DNA from: Candidatus Aminicenantota bacterium
Lineage (GTDB): Bacteria; Acidobacteriota; Aminicenantia; Aminicenantales; Aminicenantaceae
Reading direction: 5' to 3'
Length of the DNA stretch: 7,751 nt
NCBI GenBank assembly: GCA_030614645.1
Contig: JAUWTR010000061.1
Coordinates: 1 to 7,751, forward strand
The position numbers and the translations under genes were made by a program. Below, piece after piece: positions 1 through 7,751 of the stretch (the stretch's first letter is position 1; every line of letters begins with the position of its first letter). The notes beneath the pieces were generated by a model. That model saw only the letters and a list, made by a program, of their open reading frames with translations, was not told the DNA's origin and did no database searches.

Positions 1-751
1 AGACTCCCGGGACCTGGGAGATATGCATAATTATTACTACCATCCCAAGCGTAAAATATATGATGATCATGGTGGGGACAAGTTTCTCGGCAACAGAGCC
101 GATTCGCTTGATCCCGCCGATTATGACCAGGGCGACAAGGAATGCTATGATACTCCCTGTCAGTACTTTGGGGATTCCGAATTCACTGTTAAATGCCAGG
201 GCCATCTGGTTGGACTGCATCATGTTACCAGTACCGAAAAGAGCGGCAAATGCCCCGCATACAGCAAAAGCTGCGGCTAAGATCCGAGCTAGTTTCGAGT
301 TTTTAAGGCCGTTTTTTATGTAATACATCGGTCCGCCGGCAATAGTACCGTCTGCATATTTTTCTCTGTATTTGACACCTAAAAGTGCTTCTGAGTATTT
401 GGTGGCCATTCCGACAAATCCGCATATCCACATCCAAAATATTGCTCCCGGGCCTCCGGTAAATAGAGCAGTGGCAACCCCGCCGATATTTCCATTACCA
501 ACGGTTGCTGCCAGGGCTGTTGACAGAGCGGCGAAAGGAGAAACATCACCATCCCGTTTTTTACCAGAAGATTTTCCCATGAAACCGCCGAATATAAGTT
601 TCAGGCCAGCCCCCAAGCGTTTGAATTGAATAAATCCTGTTTTATAAGTCATCCAGGCGCCCACAAGAAAAAGGATAGGGACCATAATCTGCCAGATATT
701 ATCTGCTGTATTGGAAACCCATTGGGAAAGATTAATGTAGAAATCTTGCAT
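1..751 (-). CDS. Alanine/glycine:cation symporter (AGCS) family protein, 3' part missing
   Basis: Inner-membrane secondary transporter expected to import alanine, glycine or a related small amino acid with Na+ or H+. The visible part is 250 codons, about half of the usual 450-500 residues, and the reading frame is open to the window edge. The family signature is clear: TVGNGNIGGVATALF (residues 83-97) followed by GGPGAIFWMW (99-108) and KYSEALLGVKYRE (118-130), then GGPMYYIKNGL (139-149). Hydrophobic membrane segments are seen near residues 21-34, 100-115, 155-172, 198-213 and 226-242. The start is ATG at 751-749 (MQDFYINLSQW), preceded at 765-759 by a good GAAGGAG ribosome binding site with a 7-base spacer. 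The usual GTGNIAGVA motif reads GNGNIGGVA here, so two residues beside the conserved core differ from the common form. The gene is divergent from ornithine aminotransferase. The family assignment is firm; the substrate is inferred. Confidence 0.93.
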   Translation of the reverse strand, partial: MQDFYINLSQWVSNTADNIWQIMVPILFLVGAWMTYKTGFIQFKRLGAGLKLIFGGFMGKSSGKKRDGDVSPFAALSTALAATVGNGNIGGVATALFTGGPGAIFWMWICGFVGMATKYSEALLGVKYREKYADGTIAGGPMYYIKNGLKNSKLARILAAAFAVCGAFAALFGTGNMMQSNQMALAFNSEFGIPKVLTGSIIAFLVALVIIGGIKRIGSVAEKLVPTMIIIYFTLGMVVIIMHISQVPGV

Positions 752-781
752 AAAGTTTCTCCTTCATTATCTTAATGATAG

Positions 782-810
782 CTTATAGCACAAAAAAAAT
801 GTTCATACAA
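782..810 (-). promoter_or_regulatory. Putative promoter of the AGCS symporter
   Basis: Read on the minus strand, TATAAG at 787-782 is preceded by TGC, giving an extended -10 element (TGnTATAAG). A weak -35 candidate, TTGTAT at 810-805, lies 17 bases upstream. Transcription would start near 775, leaving a leader of about 24 bases before the ATG. The -10 box is good and the -35 box poor, which is normal for extended -10 promoters. Predicted by eye only. Confidence 0.45.
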
Positions 811-844
811 CCATAAAGGGGGTCAGGTAAATAAAGATTAATAG

Positions 845-873
845 GTGACAAAATCGATAGAAATCAGTAAAAT
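845..873 (+). promoter_or_regulatory. Putative sigma-70 type promoter of rocD
   Basis: GTGACA (845-850) and TAAAAT (868-873) each match five of six consensus bases and are separated by exactly 17 bases. Transcription would begin near 880, leaving a leader of about 24 bases that contains the AGGAG ribosome binding site (893-897) of rocD. With the oppositely directed promoter at 782-810, it makes the 752-903 spacer a divergent control region. No clear operator palindrome was seen between the two. Confidence 0.5.
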
Positions 874-903
874 AAAACTTCATAATTGAGATAGGAGAAA
901 ATA

Positions 904-2109
904 ATGGACAGCAAGTATCTTATTGATGTTGAAGATTTATATGGCGCGCATAACTATAACCCGTTGGATGTTGTGATAACAAAGGGAAAAGGGATCTGGG
1001 TGTGGGATGTTGAGGGAAATAAATATCTGGATTTTTTGAGCGCATATTCTGCAGTAAATCATGGACACTGCCATCCAAAAATTGTAAAGGTCTTAACTGA
1101 CCAGGCAAAAAAATTGACATTAACATCCCGGGCCTTTCGTAATGACCAGTGGCCGCTTCTGACAAAGGAACTTTGCGACCTGACTGGGTATGAAATGATC
1201 CTTGCCATGAACTCCGGAGCAGAAGCAGTGGAGACTGCTATAAAAGCTGCCCGTATGTGGGGATATCAGAAAAAAGGAATTCCCGAGAATGAAGCGGAGA
1301 TAGTTATTTGTGCCAATAATTTTCACGGCCGTACCGTGACTATCATAGGTTTTTCTTCTGATGTGCTTTACCGCAAGGATTTTGGGCCTTTTACTCCAGG
1401 ATTCGTGGAAGTTCCTTATGATGAATTAGGAGCTCTGGAGGAGGCGATAAATCCCAATACAGCAGCTTTTCTTGTAGAGCCGATTCAAGCAGAGGTTGGG
1501 ATTATTATTCCTACAGAAGGTTATTTAAGGAAAGCCCAGCAGATCTGCAAAGAGAATAATGTATTGTTTATGGCCGATGAAATCCAGACTGGGCTAGGAA
1601 GGACAGGCAGTCTTTTTGCATGTGATCATGAAGGAGTAAAACCGGATATATTGATTATCGGCAAGTCTTTAGGAGGCGGGTGTTATGCTATTTCTGCTGT
1701 CCTGAGCCAGCGGGAGATATTAGAGCTTTTTACTCCCGGCACTCACGGTTCTACTTTTGGCGCAAATCCGTTGGCCTCTGCAGTAGCGCGGGAAGCGCTC
1801 CAGGTGATGCAGGATGAGAAAATGGTGGAAAATTCTGCTGAAAAGGGAGAATATTTTTTGGATAAACTCAGGACTATCAAGAGTCCGCATATAAAATCTG
1901 TCAGAGGAAAAGGTCTTCTTATCGGCATAGAATTGATGTCTGATTCAGGAGGAGCAAGACGCTTTTGTGAAACCCTGCAAAAAGAAGGATTGCTCTGTAA
2001 GGAAACCCACGAGTATGTCATACGTTTTGCGCCTCCATTGATAATCAGGAAAAAAGATCTAGATTGGGCCTTTAAAAAAATAAAAAAAGTTTTTAAAGAG
2101 ATAGATTAA
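904..2109 (+). CDS. rocD: Ornithine aminotransferase (ornithine-oxo-acid transaminase)
   Basis: Cytoplasmic PLP enzyme that transfers the delta-amino group of ornithine to 2-oxoglutarate, giving glutamate-5-semialdehyde and glutamate and so linking arginine/ornithine with proline and glutamate. The protein has 401 residues, normal for class-III aminotransferases of this type. Visible active-site residues are the PLP lysine K254 in GKSLGGG, D225 and Q228 in ADEIQTGLGRTG (pyridine ring contacts), T284 in HGSTFG (phosphate) and F140 in NNFHGRT (ring stacking). Residues that separate ornithine aminotransferase from acetylornithine or GABA transaminases are also present: Y18, Y48, R143 and E197 align with human OAT Y55, Y85, R180 and E235. 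The EPIQGE motif reads EPIQAE (192-197). The ATG start has AGGAG six bases upstream and gives the family's expected N-terminus (DLYGAHNYNPL). A lipoprotein gene follows after 12 bases, probably on the same transcript. Confidence 0.95.
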   Translation: MDSKYLIDVEDLYGAHNYNPLDVVITKGKGIWVWDVEGNKYLDFLSAYSAVNHGHCHPKIVKVLTDQAKKLTLTSRAFRNDQWPLLTKELCDLTGYEMILAMNSGAEAVETAIKAARMWGYQKKGIPENEAEIVICANNFHGRTVTIIGFSSDVLYRKDFGPFTPGFVEVPYDELGALEEAINPNTAAFLVEPIQAEVGIIIPTEGYLRKAQQICKENNVLFMADEIQTGLGRTGSLFACDHEGVKPDILIIGKSLGGGCYAISAVLSQREILELFTPGTHGSTFGANPLASAVAREALQVMQDEKMVENSAEKGEYFLDKLRTIKSPHIKSVRGKGLLIGIELMSDSGGARRFCETLQKEGLLCKETHEYVIRFAPPLIIRKKDLDWAFKKIKKVFKEID

Positions 2110-2121
2110 GGGGAGAAGACC

Positions 2122-3321
2122 ATGAAAAAATCGATCTTTATAGCATTATTCGCAGTGGTATTTATTGCTGGATGCATTGTTTATGTCCCGCAGCCTTATG
2201 ATGAACCGTCACCATATGAGGAAAATTACTATGAAGATGAGTATGCAGGGGAGAGTTATGAGGGGACTATGGATAGTTCCTATTTTTATGATTACCTTTC
2301 TCCTTACGGTTATTGGACAAGACACTTAAAACATGGCTATGTCTGGATCCCGAATAGTACAGGATATGGCTGGCGTCCCTATTCCCACGGCCGCTGGATG
2401 TGGACAGATTTCGGCTGGACCTGGATATCTGATTTTCAGTGGGGCTGGGCTCCTTTTCATTATGGCCGCTGGGGTTGGGATGACTACACCGGCTGGTACT
2501 GGAAGCCGGGTACACGCTGGGGGCCGGCTTGGGTAACGTGGCGAAGAGGCAGTACTTATTTAGGCTGGGCACCCATACCTCCCGGGGTGATATTTGTATC
2601 AGGTACCGGGATAAGATCTTTGCCGAACAGACTGCCGGATTCTTTCTGGATTTTTGTTGATGGCAGGTATTTTTATAATACTCATTTGAATAGGTATGTA
2701 CTTCCTTGGGAGAGGAATATAACTATTATTAACTATACTGTTCAAAAAACGAATATAGTAATGCTCGATAGACTCATAATCAACAATGGTATTGATATAA
2801 ACCATGTAAACGGTATAAGCCGTCAGAGAGTAACAAAACATCAGCTCACAAATTCTACAAATGCTGGTAAGGCAAAAATAGATAGAGGAAGGATAGCGGT
2901 TTTTAAACCGGTTATCAGCAAAAACGAAGCGGCAGGTCCAAAAACTGTAATGGATAGAAATGAGGTTAAAGAAAAAGCCTCAAGGGAAAAAATCAGAAAA
3001 TCCGGTGTTAGCGAGGCTGTATGGGAAGTCAAGAAAAAGCAGGTCCAGGAACGGGAACTGGAGGTAATGGAAAAAAGCCAGAAAATGGAGATACTAGAGA
3101 TTGAGAAAAAAAATGAGGCTGAAAAGCGTTCCGCCCGTACTACAGCTGAAAAGAATAAAGTAGAAAAGAAGTACAAAGAAAAGTCAGAAAAGTTAAAAGA
3201 GCAGCATAAAAAGGAAAAATCCAGTTTGAAACAACGTCATGAAAAGGAAAAAATAAAAGTAAAAAAAAAGAAAGTTAAAACGGAAGTAAAAAAGCAGATT
3301 TACCTTCCTCCTAAGCTTTAA
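2122..3321 (+). CDS. DUF6600-type Trp/Tyr-rich lipoprotein with a charged coiled-coil tail
   Basis: Secreted lipoprotein of 399 residues and unknown function. The N-terminus is a lipoprotein signal peptide (MKKS, a hydrophobic stretch, then lipobox FIAGC with acceptor C18). Residues 19-20 are I and V, with no Asp at +2, so outer-membrane sorting is expected in a diderm. Residues 21-53 are acidic and Tyr-rich. Residues 54-155 form the Trp/Tyr/Gly-rich DUF6600-like domain, with the near repeat WRPYSHGRW (84-92) and WAPFHYGRW (109-117) and the characteristic WGPAWVTWRRG and YLGWAPIPPG. After a less conserved middle part, residues 275-393 are extremely rich in Lys and Glu and should form a long basic coiled coil. 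Homologues often sit at the cell surface, but no biochemical role is established. The ATG has GGGGAG six bases upstream, and rocD ends 12 bases before it. Domain assignment is from remembered motif patterns. Confidence 0.82.
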   Translation: MKKSIFIALFAVVFIAGCIVYVPQPYDEPSPYEENYYEDEYAGESYEGTMDSSYFYDYLSPYGYWTRHLKHGYVWIPNSTGYGWRPYSHGRWMWTDFGWTWISDFQWGWAPFHYGRWGWDDYTGWYWKPGTRWGPAWVTWRRGSTYLGWAPIPPGVIFVSGTGIRSLPNRLPDSFWIFVDGRYFYNTHLNRYVLPWERNITIINYTVQKTNIVMLDRLIINNGIDINHVNGISRQRVTKHQLTNSTNAGKAKIDRGRIAVFKPVISKNEAAGPKTVMDRNEVKEKASREKIRKSGVSEAVWEVKKKQVQERELEVMEKSQKMEILEIEKKNEAEKRSARTTAEKNKVEKKYKEKSEKLKEQHKKEKSSLKQRHEKEKIKVKKKKVKTEVKKQIYLPPKL

Positions 3322-3335
3322 TTTAATAAGAGATT

Positions 3336-3350
3336 ATGTTAAAATAACAT
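3336..3350. promoter_or_regulatory. Perfect 15-base palindrome upstream of dnaX
   Basis: ATGTTA-AAA-TAACAT is a perfect inverted repeat with 6-base arms and a 3-base centre, 15 bases after the lipoprotein stop codon. It overlaps TAAAAT (3340-3345), which could be a -10 box with a weak TTTAAT -35 (3317-3322) at 17 bases. This arrangement would fit an operator over a dnaX promoter. A palindrome this short and AT-rich can also arise by chance, so both the operator and promoter calls are tentative. Confidence 0.3.
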
Positions 3351-3357
3351 TTACAAA

Positions 3358-3386
3358 AACCGGAGTTTCTTTTGCCTCATCCGGTT
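3358..3386. other. Hairpin in the dnaX leader
   Basis: AACCGGA (3358-3364) and TCCGGTT (3380-3386) can pair as a perfect 7-base stem around a 15-base loop, ending 15 bases before the dnaX start codon. On the plus strand no T-run follows, so it is not a usual terminator for the lipoprotein gene. Read on the minus strand, the stem runs into TTTTTG and would resemble a weak terminator, although no minus-strand gene ends here. A role in controlling dnaX translation is possible. Confidence 0.35.
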
Positions 3387-3401
3387 CCAGCGGATTAAAA
3401 A

Positions 3402-4772
3402 ATGGGATATTTAGTTTACGCGCGAAAGTACAGGCCTAAAACCTTTGAAGAGATGATCGGCCAGAAAGCTGTAGTGCAAACACTTCATAATGCTATAAAA
3501 AATGAGCGGGTAGCCCAGGCATATATTTTTTCGGGAATGAGGGGTGTGGGAAAGACCACAGCCGCCCGTATCCTGGCAATAGCTTTAAACTGCAAGGAAG
3601 GGCCCACCCCGGTCCCCTGCAACCAGTGTGATTTCTGTCTGGAGATAGATGAAGACCGTTCCCTGGATGTGATCGAGATCGACGGGGCTTCGCATGCCCT
3701 TGTTGACGATGTCAGAGCCTTACAGGAAGGGCTGCAGTATAAACCGGTTCACAGCAGATATAAGGTCATAATCATCGATGAAGTCCATATGCTGGGAAAG
3801 TCAGCTTTTAATGCTTTGTTAAAAACCCTGGAGGAGCCTCCAGAGAATACGGTCTTTATCTTTGCCACAACAGAGTTCCACAAGGTTCCCGCCACGATTG
3901 TATCCAGATGCCAGTGTTTTAATTTTAAAAGAATTATACATAAGGATATTTCTGAACATCTTAAATACATTGCGAAAGAGGAAAATATTTCCATTTCATC
4001 TGCAGGATTAAATCTTTTAGTGGAAGCTGCTGACGGTAGTTTAAGAGATGCCCAAAGCCTGCTTGACCAGGCAGTGGCTTTTTCCGGGAACGATATAAAA
4101 GAAGATGACCTTAAAGAAATACTCGCTACTGTCAATCAGGAGCTTCTTTTCCAGTTCTCCAGTGCAGTGCTTGAAGAAAAGCCGGATAGGATCTTTGAAT
4201 TGGTCGAAAAAGTTATAGACAGCGGTTATGATCTGAGATATTTTCATGAACAGCTTATCCAGCATTTCCGCAACCTGCTGCTTGTTAGCTCAGTAAAAGA
4301 CACCAGGGATATATTGCCTTTTGGGGACAAGGTTCTAGAAAAACTTAAAACTGAAGCGGGTAAAGCCTCTAAAGAGGAGATCCTGCGCTATCTTGATGTC
4401 TTACAGGAGTGGGAACAGGGATTAAAGTACACTTCTCATCCCCGTATTTATCTTGAGTCGTCTCTGATAAAGTTATGCCATTTTAAGCAGATAGTTCCCT
4501 TAAAAAAAATCATTGAACAGTTAAAAGAAAAAAATGAAGGTTTTAGCACCCGCTCTTCAAGCCAAGCTTTTCCCCAGGTACGTGAAAAGCAGGTTGAAAG
4601 ACCAAAAATATCGGAAACAAAGCAGATAAAGCCGAAAAATTCCGGCAATCCTTCAAACAAAAGTATAAAAAAAGAATCGAATACTGATAAAGCCTTAAAA
4701 GACCCTAAAGTTCAAGACTTTATGGATACCTTTAAAGCTCAAATCATATCTGTGGAAGAAAAGAAAATATAA
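3402..4772 (+). CDS. dnaX: DNA polymerase III subunit gamma/tau (clamp-loader ATPase)
   Basis: Motor subunit of the replicative clamp loader, which opens the beta sliding clamp and places it on primed DNA using ATP. The protein has 456 residues. MGYLVYARKYRPKTFEEMIGQ is the classical N-terminus. The Walker A motif is GMRGVGKT (45-52). A zinc site is formed by C64, C73, C76 and C79, the same spacing as E. coli DnaX. Walker B is IIIDEVH (D126, E127), sensor 1 is ATTE (155-158), the arginine-finger SRC motif is 168-170 and sensor 2 is GSLRD with R215. The collar domain III runs to about residue 365, followed by a polar, probably disordered linker and a short conserved-looking end (DPKVQDFMDTFKAQIISVE, 434-452). 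The E. coli tau domains that bind helicase and polymerase alpha are not recognisable, so the protein is short (E. coli tau 643). The start is fixed by homology; there is no good Shine-Dalgarno, only AGCGGA. It heads the dnaX-ybaB-recR cluster. Confidence 0.96.
   Translation: MGYLVYARKYRPKTFEEMIGQKAVVQTLHNAIKNERVAQAYIFSGMRGVGKTTAARILAIALNCKEGPTPVPCNQCDFCLEIDEDRSLDVIEIDGASHALVDDVRALQEGLQYKPVHSRYKVIIIDEVHMLGKSAFNALLKTLEEPPENTVFIFATTEFHKVPATIVSRCQCFNFKRIIHKDISEHLKYIAKEENISISSAGLNLLVEAADGSLRDAQSLLDQAVAFSGNDIKEDDLKEILATVNQELLFQFSSAVLEEKPDRIFELVEKVIDSGYDLRYFHEQLIQHFRNLLLVSSVKDTRDILPFGDKVLEKLKTEAGKASKEEILRYLDVLQEWEQGLKYTSHPRIYLESSLIKLCHFKQIVPLKKIIEQLKEKNEGFSTRSSSQAFPQVREKQVERPKISETKQIKPKNSGNPSNKSIKKESNTDKALKDPKVQDFMDTFKAQIISVEEKKI
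4502..4516 (+). other. dnaX: Candidate -1 frameshift or transcript-slippage site in dnaX
   Basis: A run of eight A (4502-4509) lies across codons 367-370 (TTA AAA AAA ATC). It contains the slippery heptamer A AAA AAA in the correct phase. After a -1 shift, or addition of one A to the mRNA, the next codons are AAT, CAT and the stop TGA (4514-4516). The product would be 371 residues: the ATPase, zinc and collar domains plus Asn-His, without the linker and tail. This is the arrangement that makes gamma from dnaX in E. coli (A AAA AAG) and, by A-run slippage, in Thermus. No strong upstream Shine-Dalgarno stimulator or downstream hairpin was seen. Similar A-runs occur elsewhere in the window, which lowers the weight of the match. 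Confidence 0.42.
4529..4537 (+). other. dnaX: Second in-phase slippery heptamer in dnaX
   Basis: GAA AAA AAT supplies A AAA AAT (4529-4535) in phase, inside a run of seven A (4528-4534). The -1 frame meets TGA directly afterwards (4535-4537). The product would end about eight residues beyond the first candidate site, in the same linker. It may be a backup site or simply a by-product of Lys/Glu/Asn-rich coding in AT-rich DNA. Confidence 0.25.
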
Positions 4773-4777
4773 TATGT

Positions 4778-4783
4778 GAGGAG
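4778..4783 (+). promoter_or_regulatory. Ribosome binding site that fixes the ybaB start
   Basis: GAGGAG at 4778-4783 stands seven bases before ATG 4791. It overlaps the upstream GTG at 4776, so GTG 4776 is part of the binding site and not the start codon. Confidence 0.75.
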
Positions 4784-4790
4784 ATTTTTT

Positions 4791-5101
4791 ATGAAGGGAA
4801 TGGGAAATATTCAAAATATGCTTAAACAGGCTAAAAAAATGCAGGAAAAGATGCAGCAGGAATTAGCAGAAATGAAGATAGAGGGCTCCAGCGGAGGCGG
4901 TATGGTAACAGTGATTCTTGATGGCAATAGAAATCTGATGGATCTTAATATAAATCCTGAAGTGGTGGATAAAGAAGATATCACGATGCTGCAGGATTTG
5001 ATAAGTGCTGCTTTTAATGATGCAGCTGCAAAAGTTGAAGAAGAAATGTCAAGTAAGTTAGGTTCATTAGGGGCAGGGCTGAAGATTCCGGGACTTTCCT
5101 G

Positions 5102-5102
<1 letters not shown>
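4791..5102 (+). CDS. ybaB: YbaB/EbfC family nucleoid-associated DNA-binding protein
   Basis: Small homodimeric DNA-binding protein, 103 residues, typical for the family. It binds DNA in a tweezer-like dimer and is nearly always encoded between dnaX and recR. Visible features are the amphipathic N-terminal helix rich in Lys, Gln and Met (NIQNMLKQAKKMQEKMQQEL, 6-25), the glycine-rich turn EGSSGGGMVTV (31-41), the strand DLNINPEVVD (51-60) and a C-terminal helix with LISAAFNDAAAKVEE (70-84). The start at ATG 4791 is chosen because GAGGAG lies seven bases upstream; starting at GTG 4776 would add five residues not typical of the family. The gene begins 18 bases after the dnaX stop, and its TGA overlaps the recR ATG by one base, so it should be co-transcribed with both. 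Family membership is firm; its role in this organism is inferred. Confidence 0.93.

Positions 5103-7751
<2,649 letters not shown>

Noticed and set aside
372..629. Plus-strand open frames in the first 650 bases as separate genes
   Set aside because: They lie antisense to the symporter frame, whose translation matches a well-known family throughout; the plus-strand translations resemble nothing and have no ribosome binding sites.
2275..2590. The Trp/Gly-rich stretch of the lipoprotein as a DNA tandem repeat
   Set aside because: The similarity is at protein level (W-x-P-[YF]-x-x-G-R-W twice) and degenerate; there is no regular nucleotide repeat unit.
3358..3386. The hairpin as an intrinsic terminator for the rocD-lipoprotein transcript
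   Set aside because: No T-run follows it on the plus strand and the stem is only 7 base pairs with a 15-base loop; only the minus-strand reading has a T-run, and no gene ends there in that direction.
3322..3401. A signal recognition particle RNA gene upstream of dnaX, as in some Gram-positive bacteria
   Set aside because: The gap is only 80 bases and lacks the conserved GGAAG...GCAGC apical domain sequence.
4776..4790. GTG 4776 as the start of ybaB, giving 108 residues
   Set aside because: The GTG is part of the GTGAGGAG ribosome binding site for ATG 4791, and the five added residues do not fit the family N-terminus.

Overview
The window looks like chromosomal DNA of an anaerobic, probably Gram-negative (outer-membrane bearing) bacterium with moderately low GC content (roughly 40% by eye). 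Anaerobiosis is inferred from a pyruvate:ferredoxin oxidoreductase. An outer membrane is inferred from a lipoprotein of the tryptophan-rich DUF6600 type. The mix of genes would fit a little-cultured phylum such as Omnitrophota or Elusimicrobiota, but this is a guess from gene content and no rRNA is present to test it.

Left part (1-3321): a truncated alanine/glycine:cation symporter (AGCS family) is read leftwards from 751 and runs off the edge. A 152-base spacer (752-903) holds plausible back-to-back promoters. Ornithine aminotransferase (rocD, 904-2109) is read rightwards, followed after 12 bases by a lipoprotein (2122-3321) with a Trp/Tyr-rich DUF6600 domain and a long Lys/Glu-rich coiled-coil tail. 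The divergent pair suggests amino-acid uptake next to amino-acid interconversion; the lipoprotein's link to it is probably only co-transcription.

Right part (3402-7751): the conserved DNA replication/repair cluster dnaX - ybaB - recR is tightly packed (18-base gap, then a one-base TGATG overlap). After 19 bases comes a pyruvate:ferredoxin oxidoreductase whose first 674 codons are in the window and whose Fe-S and C-terminal TPP domains lie beyond it. The 80-base gap before dnaX has a perfect short palindrome and a hairpin, but no convincing Shine-Dalgarno sequence.

The most interesting signal is inside dnaX. An in-phase A AAA AAA slippery heptamer lies at the end of clamp-loader domain III and is followed in the -1 frame by a stop two codons later. 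Frameshifting or transcript slippage there would give a 371-residue gamma-like protein beside the 456-residue full-length product, as known for dnaX of E. coli and Thermus. In-phase A-runs are common in this AT-rich DNA, so this is a candidate, not a demonstrated site. No CRISPR array, insertion sequence, phage gene, tRNA or rRNA was found, and no new multi-gene system is evident; the window is mostly ordinary housekeeping DNA.
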